Assembly (NCBI GenBank): GCA_016800925.1
Contig: JABCPU010001126.1
Span: 1-15,323 of the forward strand
Length of the DNA: 15,323 nucleotides
From: Suillus spraguei
Taxonomy: Eukaryota > Basidiomycota > Agaricomycetes > Boletales > Suillaceae
Direction: 5' to 3'
In this document: one piece after another, positions 1 to 8,448 of the stretch
How positions within the stretch are numbered: the first letter of the stretch is position 1
How the letters are laid out: every line of letters starts with the position of its first letter
The notes under the pieces: model-generated
What the model was told of the DNA's origin: nothing
The model's input: the letters and a program-made list of their open reading frames with translations, nothing else
Database searches by the model: none
Made by a program: the position numbers and the translations under genes

Positions 1-1497
1 CTTGAAATGCTGCCTGTGGCATCTTGAGCTAGTAAGAATACATTTGAGACTGCCTTCCGGCATAGCATGCATGACCCGGAAGTTGTTTCAACAATGATTC
101 CTGCATCCGGCACCCCATTGGGTTGCCTTCCACAAGAAAAAGAGTTGCACATCCAATCCATCTCTGATTGCACCAATGATATTTCTTCCATCCATCGATC
201 CTGTAGTGCCTTTGCCCAAAGCCAATGAACTCGGTAAACTTGGGATGGGTCCTGTCAGCTCACCACGGGATATATCAAGCATGCCCAAACTCACATTCCT
301 CATTCCACGAATTTTCTGGACCCTCCATATCGACTTCCACTGACCAGAACCAAGCGAGGGACTCATTTCACTGACCTCAGGCATTTGGATCACCGATGGC
401 AGTGCTGATTTTGAGCTGCTCGCGAAGCAGGGGTTTGTATTTCTGAAGCTGGTCTGGCCCTGGCTTCAAGTTGTATCATTGCTTCCTGGTTTTTGTATAT
501 ATACTGGCATGTAGGGATACTGCCTGCTGCACTGATGTCACCTGGGACCACGCTCGAGTTTTTAGGGCTTGAGATTTGGCTTGCCTAACTGTTGTTCGGA
601 ACAGGATAGCCTTGTTGCACAAGTGAATGTGGAGATTGTGCAGGCATCATTGGCCTGCCCTTCATGAAGCGACATCTCCAACGGAATCAGATCCTCTGCC
701 ATACAGCGTCTGCAATGTTCAACCCCGAGGTTTGATGGCAATGGAATTATGGTGAGCTCAGGTGAGTTTGTCCACGCATCAGATGTCTCGGTGAAAATCT
801 GCCGGGTCATCATCGATATCATCAAGAATATCTATGTTCAAGTTGTCAGGATCATCATCTGCATCAAATCCCTCTCCCAGATGCGTAAGAGCAGACTGAG
901 TGAATTCATCTATCTGGCCTTGGAGATGATCACATTGCTGGGCGATATCTAATCTCTGTGTCTCCATCGATCGTCTTCCAATTCTGCAGACCTCGATGAG
1001 CAATGCAATTTGAGCCTCTTCAATTGCCAACCCAATGGATATCCATGTTGCCACAGATCTGCGAGAGGGTGCTGCATGATGGGCATTACCCGCTTCTAGT
1101 AGTCTAAGCTTGATCTCCTTTTTGCTTAGTGCTAAGTGCAAAATGAATTCGGAGCTCCACGGAGATAAAGAATGTCAACTTACCCTTCTTGATATTGATT
1201 TCATATAAATCCATCGCCGCAGGATCCCTGATTCTCTTGGACTGACGACCATCTCACTGGCTAACCATTGTGTCTTTAAATTTCCGGGTGCAGCTTCATC
1301 TAGTCTGTCGAAAGCCTTTCCACTTTCGGTGATGCCATTCTTCGCCAGCTTGTATTTCCGGCAAAGAGTCCTTTTCATGCGGATCATCTTGCAGAAATTG
1401 GAATCATTCATCTGATAATCAAGACATTCCTTTCGGTGCAGGGATGACATTCCCCAAGCGGCAGGGGAAATCAGGTTGAGACGCGCCCATAGGGTCT
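1..1497 (-). pseudogene. KDZ transposase, C-terminal part (broken, runs off left edge)
   Basis: This is the downstream part of the KDZ (Kyakuja-Dileera-Zisupton) transposase that begins near 3869. It resumes exactly at the LTR junction with LWARLNLISP, followed by HRKECLDYQMND and KMIRMKRTLCRKYKLAKNG, which I recognise from KDZ proteins of Agaricomycetes. An intron at 1132-1183 (GTAAGT donor, TTAG acceptor) joins INIKK to ALSKKEIKLRLLE. The next block, RRSVATWISIGLAIEEAQIALLIEV, leads to an acidic stretch (DADDDPDNLNIDILDDIDDD). Breaks seen: a shift near 1195, another near 807, another near 645, and two TGA codons at 377-379 and 368-370 where the frame reads DPNA-stop-GQ-stop-NESLAWFW. A further intron probably lies near 270-315. 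Coding resemblance continues to base 1, so the end of the gene lies outside. It cannot encode a full transposase. Confidence 0.85.
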
Positions 1498-1971
1498 TGT
1501 CACAACCCACAAACGAATTAATGCAAGGGCAGAGACTAGGACTCAAACTAAGGTTATCACAAAGAGAAGAGGAGCAAGGACGTCTTGGATTGCTACAGTT
1601 GTAGATACAAGAGGTTTGAACTAAAGAACTACTACAGCGAAACTAGCTAACTATATACACATATTGAAACTGAGATATAAAATGAGTTTGAAACTACTAG
1701 CCAATCAAAAAATAGAAACGAGAATCGTACGATGTGATGGTTGTGACATTGTTATGACATCATATTCTAGAAGGTTCTAAGATCACGTGATACTATCTTA
1801 TCTTATCTTATCCGATAGCATCATAAAAGATCTCTTCATCTTCATCAGGAAGTTCGGTTATAGAAGCAGTTATAGGTATTTCAATGGAGTTTGTGTTTGT
1901 CTTAGCACTGGGTTTAGACGCTTTAGGGAAATTGAGAAAAGAGTAATGATTTGTATTTGGAATTCGTGACA
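1498..1971 (+). mobile_element. Solo LTR of an LTR retrotransposon, inserted in the KDZ gene
   Basis: A 474-bp LTR begins TGTCACAACCC and ends AATTCGTGACA, giving 5-bp inverted ends TGTCA/TGACA. It is flanked by a perfect 5-bp target duplication, GGTCT at 1493-1497 and again at 1972-1976. No internal retrotransposon sequence is present, so it is a solo LTR left by LTR-LTR recombination. A homologous copy lies inverted at 7212-7687. Orientation is inferred from the TG...CA ends and is shown by the order of the shared blocks; which strand is sense is not proven. Superfamily (Ty3 or Ty1 type) cannot be decided from an LTR alone. The 60-codon open stretch inside it (1787-1969) is not a gene. Confidence 0.95.
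1764..1789 (+). promoter_or_regulatory. Heat-shock-element-like triplet plus CACGTG box in the LTR
   Basis: ATTCT-AGAAG-GTTCT (1764-1778) forms three contiguous alternating nTTCn/nGAAn units, the consensus bound by heat shock factor trimers. Five bases further on is the palindrome CACGTG (1784-1789), an E-box core used by bHLH factors. Both are unchanged in the second LTR. A CATAAAAG TATA-like sequence follows about 30 bp downstream. The role as LTR promoter control is inferred. Confidence 0.45.
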
Positions 1972-3869
1972 GGTCTCCATGATCTCTCCATCAATCTGGC
2001 CAATGCCTTCAATAAAATTCGAAGCATATCGGACATAGCAACTGTCCTGATGTCCATGCACATGCCACAACCCAATTCCAGGAATGATGGTTAGTTCCGG
2101 TACCATGTCAAGGTATCGGCTTTGATCCACCCGAACACAAAAGTGCTTGTTGTATTGACAATTGATGTCATAGAAGGTGACAGCCCTGGTAATGCCTTCC
2201 ATGTTGTGCTGGGCAGCCTCACAAAGGGCATAGTCCATGTTCATTTGTCTGCAAATGATGCATGGTCAACTAGTGAATGTCGAATGGCATGTTTGGCTTG
2301 CCTTTCCCCTTTCTGAAAATCAACCATCAAGTGAGGACAAAGCACCCATGCTGGGTGCAGGCAACTCCCCCGATTCCTGTGGACTCGAGCTTGTGCTGTG
2401 CCGCATTTGCTTGATTGACCGCCTGGTGATTGTTGCAGCTCGATTTTTCCACCGTGTCAGCAGCCTCCGCAAGATGCATTTATACCTGTCCTTTCCGACC
2501 ATGAATCCAAGCCCATCTGAAAGCCAAACTTCATCGAGGGATTAATGGGATGCAGGTGTTCAGCTTTGAAATTTCCATCCATCACAAATAACCGGGTGTA
2601 TTTCCAGCTTGGAGTTCTTATCATCGCCGAGTTCACTTCGGTATTGAACATGACTCACTCATCAAGTGATTCATCCCCTGACAAAGACACATTAATCCCA
2701 GGCTGAGGACATGCTGGGCAAAATAATGCAAGATCTCCTGCGTTCGGGATGTCAGAATGATGGTCATAGCCATGCCATTTCATGGTCTTCAACTGCCTCC
2801 ACTGTTGAGTGACTCTCATGAGCTCTCTGTATCGATCCTTGCCATGGCCTGTGTCAACATAATGTCCTTTAGATGAAGCACAAATAGCATTACTGGAACA
2901 AGGTGTGGAAACATGCTCGAGGTCATTCGCCGGAGCTTACTGTAATAGTTCATTGCGGAGGTGCCACATTCAAGGTTGTCCAATAGAAAATCATCCAGCA
3001 CTCCAAAGGTAAACATGGTCTTCGGCCTGTTAAACGATGCATGGAAAAATCCATGCCGAAACATTTAAATGTCCGGACTCATGGCATTTGGACAATCACA
3101 GCATCGAACCTTGAGGCAGTGAACTCCAGACTTGTCAATGATGACCATGGTGTTTTCCTTCGGCTGGAAATCAGGTCCTGACACAGACGGAAGATCTTTG
3201 GGCTCAAGCTGGTCTTCAGGTTCATCTCCTTCAAACAAATCCCACCTATCTGTGAGCACCGGACATTGCTTGCCATCATGCCCGAGGTGTATGGTGAGTC
3301 CAACATGAGCGAGACAACTCTGCTCGAAGAATTGACCATTCCATTGACTGATCCAGTGGAAAGGATTGCAACGATGTTGACTCCTGCAACAGCCCATGCA
3401 ATAGAGAGGCTCGCCAAGACAATCTTGACATTTGTAGACCCCATCCTGGTTGCAGATGATGCATCTCCTGTCTTCTGGTGGAGCTTCTCGATCCAGGAGG
3501 TGATGCAGATATGATTCCTGCCTTGGCAGCCATTGCCTGAGGTAGTCATTTTGACTCTGCATTTTTATATTTAGCTATAGTTTGAATGACACTCCAACAT
3601 TTAACATGAACTTGCCATGGTTTTTGGGAGTTGCAATGGCTCAAATGAGCCTTGGTCTTGCTTGTAAGTATTGTCAGGAAAGGCATCCCCAGGAGGTGGT
3701 GCCTGAACAGGCTGAAGTGTTGGTGATTCTGGGGGAGAGTGAGGCATGGACCTGTAGGCTCATGTCTTGTGCTTGCAAGTGGGACCTTGACCCAAATCTT
3801 TCTACCTTTGCTGCCCCTTGCTTCTACCCTGTGGGATTTTTGCAATGGGGTGCATCTACCTATCTTCAT
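1972..3869 (-). pseudogene. KDZ transposase with CxC2 cysteine cluster, N-terminal and catalytic part (broken)
   Basis: This cut-and-paste transposase family has an RNase-H-like fold. The best ATG is at 3869. Exon 1 (3612-3869, RGSKGRKIWVKVP near its start) joins across a 55-bp intron (3557-3611) to SQNDYLRQWLPRQESYLHH. The CxC2 zinc cluster follows: CIICNQDGVYKCQDC, YCMGCCRSQH, and later KVRCCDCPNA. Further introns: 2849-2893, 2608-2658, and 2249-2301 (GC-AG type). Core motifs: FVMDGNFKAEHLHP (about 2585-2545), VTFYDINCQYNKHF (about 2180-2140) and IDGEIMET (1973-1995), probably the D-D-E residues. Breaks: an in-frame TAA at 3065-3067 in a block that otherwise continues (PDI-stop-MFRHGFF), and single-base shifts near 2541, 2476 and 2335. 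The joint at 2893/2848 is out of phase by one base. The solo LTR cuts the gene just after the DGE motif. Confidence 0.9.
2249..2301 (-). other. GC-AG intron in the KDZ gene
   Basis: On the minus strand the exon ends GGGGAAAG and the intron begins GCAAGC, a GC donor in good context. It ends TTTGCAG. Splicing makes the split Arg codon AG|A and the sequence KGERQMNMDYALCEA, the expected KDZ join. The phase fit is the main evidence. Confidence 0.6.
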
Positions 3870-4102
3870 CTTATTTTCTAATGCTAATTTTGCAAGCAAA
3901 GCATCTGCTCAGGTGGAATGATTTTTATTACATTGTGGTGTCATACAGTCCTGCCGACTCATTACAATTTATGTCCATTTATGGCTTTGGACCAATATAG
4001 CTCATTAAGCTACTGTTAGGCTTTTGTCAAAGATCAACTTCTGACAATTCGTTCATACTTCCACCTTGCTTATCCTCAGCCCATTCTGCAATTTGATTCA
4101 CC
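3870..4102. promoter_or_regulatory. Spacer between divergent KDZ and companion genes
   Basis: This stretch of about 230 bp separates the minus-strand KDZ start from the plus-strand companion ATG at 4103. I see no coding sequence in it that fits either gene. A CCAAT box (3992-3996, plus strand) lies about 110 bp before the companion start. It could act as a two-way promoter; that is inference. Confidence 0.4.
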
Positions 4103-5961
4103 ATGGCAAGGACGGGTCATTCCACTCACTCACTTCCGGCAGAAATAGGGCACGTCAACCACAGACACAGAAGCTCACGGAAAACGAAATTTCGAAGTTG
4201 AAGAACTACCTTCCTGAGTGGACTGCGGCCAAAAGGGGTGAGAAGCGAGGGGTTTTCACTGCAATTGCCAGGGCAGCCAGGTTGTTTGCTCCTAAAGTCG
4301 ACCAAGGACAATGGAAAAAGAGGAAGCAGGTGATGCTCTTCATTGTGTTGAAAAACTAAAATTTTAACATCTTATTCTTCCATCAACTCTCAGATGTATA
4401 AGACTTGGTTGTTCAACAACAAGAAAAGGAAGGAAAGGAAGGACATGATAAAGTATGGGAGGAAATGGACACCTAGGATGGTGGTCTACCAGCAGAAGCA
4501 CGAAGAGGTGCTAAAGAGGATTGAGGACGAGTCCGGGGCAAAGCCGGGAGATCCCGGTATGTTCAAACATTATCAGGGGGCTGTGAAGAGAGTCATGGCT
4601 GAATTGGACGACGACGAGTTGGAGAAGGCAAAAGAAACAGCGGAAGAATGGTCAAACAGCTTTCCTCCTCTGGAGATACAAGCAGAAGTTGCTCGTAAGA
4701 AGGGACCGGCATATATGGAGCACTTTCGAAAGAGATGTGGAGGCAATGTGGGATGAGAGTTTTTGTGTTGTCAGCTTGGAAGAATGAACAGGGAGAGGTT
4801 CTGTTCGGGATGTAAGTCAATTGTGTCCGTCATCGCCGATCTTGGATCTCAATATATGTGTGCAGGCATGATGATAATGAGGCATTAGGAGATGGGGACA
4901 GCTTCATGAAGACGAAGGACTGGGAGGACATTGAGCCAGTATGGCAGGAGTACACCCAGGAACAGTTCAGTGAGTGTTTGAACTTTGGATGCAAGAATGA
5001 ATTCGTTGATCATCACAATCATAGGTGCCGTGGCACAGGACGGAGGATGACAGGTGAAGGGAGGTCACAAAAGAGTCAGAAAACCAGCTTTCGAACTCGA
5101 CACAGATGGGGATGGGATGCCGTTGCTTCCAGACATCACGGAAACAAAACTTGAGGAGAAGAAAGCCATAGTCAGGGCGTTTCTTACATCACACTACAGT
5201 GAGTCTTTCATGGCAACATCCGAGATGTTGCTGAATGCGTGGACACAGGAATATGTTCCGGGAATGACAAGGCTGTCATGCCATGGAGTGCCCTCGTACA
5301 AAGTCAGGATGACTTTGTGGCAAGGAAATATCTTCCGGCAGATATTGACCTGAAGGAGCCTTCAAAGTTGCAAAACTGGGACACGACGGCCTTGCTCAAT
5401 TTCTGGTATGCTCAGCAGGAAACAGGAAAAGATTCAACATTCCTGTTCAAAGCATGGAAGAACAAAGATGGGGACATGGTACCATCTGTGGTATCCGGCA
5501 AGTCGCCATCTCGTCTGACTCATAAAGTGAGAATGCAGAAGAGTGAAACTCTCCAAAGGCCCCGGGATCCATCAACCAAAGCCGAGAGTGATACCGACAG
5601 TGACACTCATGACAAGGAGGATGACATTGATGATGACTCGGCTGACGGTCGATCCCCACTGAAGAAACCCAGATGAATAGCACATCCATCTTCAGCACCC
5701 AAGGAGACAGAAGTTCCATGTTCAATGCCAGAGCCTTGCCCGGCCAGGCTGGCCAAGGCAGGTGCACTTTTGACATCATGGATGAGCAACCTCCTGGCCG
5801 GGTTGACTGAGGAAGTGGAAGAGAGGAACACATCGCCGGAACCAAGGAGTATACAGGGCAAGAAAGCTGTCATTGAACCATCCGCAAGGACCACCCGGAG
5901 TAAGTCTCAAAAGCCAGTAGAGAGTACACTTCGAGTAATCAGGGCAAGGGGAAGGAAATAA
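4103..5961 (+). pseudogene. Uncharacterised basidiomycete protein, five exons, frameshift and two in-frame TGA
   Basis: I recognise the pattern from hypothetical proteins of Agaricomycetes, but know no function. The best start is 4103 in the context CACCATGG; it is one frame off from the next block, TQKLTENEISKLKNYLPEW, so a small indel lies before about 4160. Introns are 4330-4393, 4812-4865, 4970-5024 and 5199-5248; the last three have donors GTAAGT or GTGAGT, and all joins fit in phase. Exon 2 is strongly basic (MYKTWLFNNKKRKERKD). The frame shifts near 4733, where HFRK should lead into MWRQCGMRVFVLSAW. Exon 3 gives HDDNEALGDGDSF; exon 4 gives KRVRKPAFELDTDGDGMPLLPDIT; exon 5 gives NDKAVMPWSALVQ and an acidic tail. 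TGA codons interrupt at 5048-5050 and 5674-5676. After the second, the same frame stays open for 95 codons to TAA at 5959-5961. A nuclear role is possible from basic/acidic composition only. Confidence 0.7.
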
Positions 5962-6057
5962 TGTACATATACCAAACTGCCCCCATTTTACCACAATATC
6001 ATCCTTTGTCACACTTCTCAAAACACAGTGTCCCACATCCCAAATGTTGAATCCCAA
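5962..6057. other. Short intergenic stretch before the tandem repeat
   Basis: I see no gene here. It is the 3' flank of the companion gene and runs into the first ATCACCGAG box of the repeat. Confidence 0.4.
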
Positions 6058-6430
6058 TCACCGAGTTCCGGACAACTCCCGATCACCGAGGTCCGGCACC
6101 TGGGTATCAATCATTGGTAGTTGGTATTAGACATTAGGGTTTGTGCATCATCTAAAATAAATTGGAAATGTCATTATTATACATGAAAAATTCAGTGGTT
6201 TACATGATGTAAGTATGTGAATGAATATCCAAATATTACGAAACCTGATCACCGAGTTCCGGATGAATCCCAATCACCGAGGTCCGGACCCTGGGAATCA
6301 ATCATTGGTAGTTGGAATGCGACAATTGGGTGTGTGCATCATCTAAAATCAATTGGAAATGTCATTGTTATACATGAAAAATTCAGTGGTGAACATGATG
6401 TAAGTATGTGAATGAATATCCAAATATTTA
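6058..6430. repeat. Two-copy tandem repeat, period about 190 bp, with paired ATCACCGAG boxes
   Basis: Unit 1 begins near 6058 and unit 2 near 6248. Both run ATCACCGAGTTCCGG, about 24 bp, ATCACCGAGGTCCGG, then CAATCATTGGTAGTTGG, GTGCATCATCTAAAAT, TACATGAAAAATTCAGTGG and AACATGATGTAAGTATG (the last nearly identical in unit 1), and end AATGAATATCCAAATATT. The period is 190-191 bp, with scattered substitutions and small indels. The second unit ends at the stop codon of the minus-strand ORF at 6428, so the repeat supplies that gene's 3' flank. Function is unknown. It could be a duplicated end of a transposon or a duplicated downstream region. Confidence 0.9.
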
Positions 6431-6835
6431 CATATGGGGTTGATCATCACACTTTTCAATGAGGGTATCTAATACAAGCAGCAATTCAGAGCTCATCTGT
6501 TTGGCCCTTTGCAACCTCTGGAGGTCCATATCAGCTCTTCTGAGTTTGTTGGATGTGTCAGCCCAAGCCACTCGGAATGGTTGGTCAGCCTCGAGGAGTT
6601 GATGTACGGTAGGCTCTGGAAGATGGCTATGACGCTGTTGGTAATGGCCCAGGCGATCCTCTGGCCCAAGGTATACATCATCCAGTGCATCTGGTCCATC
6701 TCCGGTCAATTGAGAGCTGTACTGAAAGCACAACATACCTAGTGAAATCTGGGACTCGGTTGAGTCATCCACATCCATTGAGTTGTATTCAGTGACTGGA
6801 GGTTCATAAAATCTGACTGCTGGTTGAGATCTCAT
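6428..6835 (-). CDS. Hypothetical protein, 135 aa, intact single exon
   Basis: An uninterrupted ORF runs from ATG (6835) to TAA (6428-6430). I do not recognise the family. The N-terminal half is acidic and polar (SMDVDDSTES). The C-terminal 45 residues (NKLRRADMDLQRLQRAKQMSSELLLVLDTLIEKCDD) have heptad-like leucine spacing and probably form a helix or short coiled coil. There is no signal peptide or membrane segment. It sits head-to-head with the gene start at 7055 across a 219-bp spacer, and its stop abuts the tandem repeat. It is the only sizeable ORF here that pairs an ordinary ATG and stop without obvious lesions, which argues it may be real or recent. It could also be one exon of a larger gene. 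Confidence 0.5.
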   Translation of the reverse strand: MRSQPAVRFYEPPVTEYNSMDVDDSTESQISLGMLCFQYSSQLTGDGPDALDDVYLGPEDRLGHYQQRHSHLPEPTVHQLLEADQPFRVAWADTSNKLRRADMDLQRLQRAKQMSSELLLVLDTLIEKCDDQPHM

Positions 6836-7054
6836 GATGTCTGATCAACTGATCAAACTGATTGATAACTGATAACTTTGAAGTTCAACACATGGCTGGC
6901 AACAGCCGAAAGTTGAACCACGACCAAACAAAGACAAACAATCAACGCTTATCAAGATTGTCCTTCAATTGTCTGGTTTCTTTTGAAACTTCATCCTAGT
7001 GATAACAGATTTCAAACTTATCTCCAGCTTTTCACATCTTTCAACTCAATCTAA
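6836..7054. promoter_or_regulatory. Divergent intergenic region between two small genes
   Basis: This 219-bp spacer lies between head-to-head ATGs. Next to the minus-strand start it carries a run of related TGATCAACTGATCAAACTGAT and TGATAACTGATAAC-type motifs (6841-6877). The 3' part before 7055 is rich in C and T, as is common near fungal starts. I see no clear TATA box. Confidence 0.35.
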
Positions 7055-7198
7055 ATGTCTACTCCAGTTCAAACCTTTTTGGCCGGTCTCAAGGCAACCA
7101 CTGCTCAGATTGTGGGCATCATCGCCAGGGCGCGGCTCATGCCTGCTGGCACTGGACAAGCCCACCTTGCTCTGACAGCACAAGTCACTAATCTTGTG
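7055..7198 (+). pseudogene. First exon of an unidentified gene, cut off by an LTR
   Basis: The context CTAAATGTCT starts a 48-codon open exon (MSTPVQTFLAGLKATTAQI at its N-terminus) ending at GTG|GTAAGT, a perfect fungal donor at 7199-7204. Unspliced reading would stop at a TGA at 7217-7219, inside the LTR. Eight bases after the donor signal the inverted LTR (7212-7687) begins. Sequence past the LTR does not give a matching second exon; it reads as a kinase fragment. I do not recognise the protein. It is mildly hydrophobic, with alternating Ala, Leu, Ile and Val, but has no clear signal peptide. Either the rest of the gene was lost in a rearrangement, or this is a chance exon. Confidence 0.4.
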
Positions 7199-7211
7199 GT
7201 AAGTACCATTC

Positions 7212-7687
7212 TGTCATGAATTCCAAATACAAATCATTACTCTTTTCTCAATTTCCCTAAAACGTCTAAACCCAGCATTAAGACAAACCCAAATCCTATC
7301 GAAATTCCCATATCCGCCTCTATAACCGAACTTCTTGATGAAGATGAAGAGATCTTTTATGATGCTATTGGATAAGATAAGATAAGATAGTATCACGTGA
7401 TCTTAGAACCTTCTAGAATATGATGTCATAACAATGTCACAACTATCACATCGTACGATTCTCATTTCTATTTTATGATTGGCTAGTAGTTTCAATCTCA
7501 GTTTACATCTCAGTTTCAATATGTGTATATAGTTAGCTAGTTTCACTGTAGTAGTTCTTTAGTTCAAACCTCTTGTATCTACATAGTAGCAATCCAAGAC
7601 GTCCTTGCTCCTCTCTCTTCTCGTGTGATAACCTTAGTTTGAGTCCTAGTTTTTGCCCTTGCGTTAATTCATTTGTGGGTTGTGACA
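7212..7687 (-). mobile_element. Second solo LTR, inverted, without target duplication
   Basis: This 476-bp copy is homologous over its full length to the LTR at 1498-1971, in the opposite orientation. On the minus strand it starts TGTCACAACCC and ends AATTCATGACA. The flanking five bases are CATTC (7207-7211) and CTATG (7688-7692), which do not match. Lack of a duplication suggests recombination between two elements, or loss of one flank. Differences from the first copy are many and are often CG versus TG or CA. The heat-shock-like triplet (7405-7419) and CACGTG (7394-7399) are kept. Confidence 0.95.
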
Positions 7688-7801
7688 CTATGGTAATGAA
7701 ATATCTATTTAAAGCCACATGCTCTAGACATCATCCATCATTGACATAGTAGTTAGTAAGTTTTGAGTGCATATGGATCAAAGCCTGCAATTGACAATTA
7801 G

Positions 7802-8448
7802 CTTGTAGCTCATGGCTTAATGCTCAACTGCCACATCCTGTACAGAGACCTGAACCAAAATAATTTCATACTCTATGATAGTCAAGTGCACTTTATTTAT
7901 TTTGATCACACTAGGATCACCACTGACAGCCACAGCATTCAATCAGAGGGCACAGTAAGGTTAAAATTTTTGCTGCATACACATGACTGATCACATTGTC
8001 TGAAGGGCACCAGGCCCTATATGTCAATTTGCCATCTGTGAGAAAGTCTCAATGACAATGAGAGCCAAGAGATGGTCTCTCATATAGTTGGTGATGACCT
8101 AGAATCACTATTCTACATCTTCATCAAATTTGCAACCATGTTTGATGGGCCATGCACCATGAAAAAAGACAAGGCCAAGAAGCCCATGTGGTATCAATAC
8201 TGGCTTCTTATGGGTGACAAGTCCTGGACTACAAAGCAAAGATATGTGCTCTCAAATTCTGGCAACATGTCACTAATGTCAAAAACAATGTTGTTTTTCA
8301 AGTTATTTAGTCCAATTATTTAAGAGTGGCACCATTTAATTCTTGTAGCCGCCAAGGTTGCATGCAAGACAAATAGTCTTCCCTCTGGCATATCTTATAA
8401 GGACCTTGCTACACTCCTAGCATTGTCATCAAGAATAGCTCATTCTTA
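7802..8448 (+). pseudogene. FunK1-type fungal protein kinase, C-lobe fragment
   Basis: The catalytic loop reads HILYRDLNQNNFILYD (from 7832), matching the kinase HRDxxxxN motif with His replaced by Tyr. FDHTRITT stands where FunK1 proteins have the metal-binding Asp (DxD/DFG position). A 51-bp intron (7955-8005) fits in phase and gives SEGT|GTRPYMS, the FunK1 activation segment, then VGDDLESLFYIFIKFATMFDGP (RHDLESFFYVL-like block). An in-frame TGA interrupts at 8039-8041, and a stop follows at 8321-8323. Weak similarity in another frame (SYKDLATLLALSSRIAHS) reaches about 8448. The N-lobe is absent: upstream there is only about 110 bp before the LTR and a TAG at 7799. FunK1 kinases are expanded in basidiomycetes; this copy is dead. 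Confidence 0.7.

Noticed and set aside
1787..1969. 60-codon ORF, similar to one at 7214-7396 on the other strand
   Set aside because: The similarity exists because both lie in copies of the same LTR; the open frame covers LTR promoter-type sequence and is not a gene.
3266..3514. Plus-strand ORF opposite the CxC2 cluster
   Set aside because: It is the antisense shadow of the cysteine-cluster exon, whose minus-strand frame matches a known family.
3582..3881. Plus-strand 99-codon ORF with several Cys
   Set aside because: It is antisense to KDZ exon 1 and its intron; the minus-strand reading splices cleanly to the CxC2 exon.
3870..6057. A TET/JBP dioxygenase, which often accompanies KDZ elements in basidiomycetes
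   Set aside because: I looked for the HxD...H...R pattern of that fold in the companion gene and did not find it.
5447..6057. Long minus-strand ORFs (5447-5845, 5607-5894, 5776-6057)
   Set aside because: They overlap exon 5 of the companion gene, whose plus-strand frame is supported by splicing and composition.
1498..7687. The two LTRs as the ends of one full-length retrotransposon
   Set aside because: They are inverted, not direct, and nothing between them encodes gag, protease, reverse transcriptase or integrase. The first has its own target duplication.
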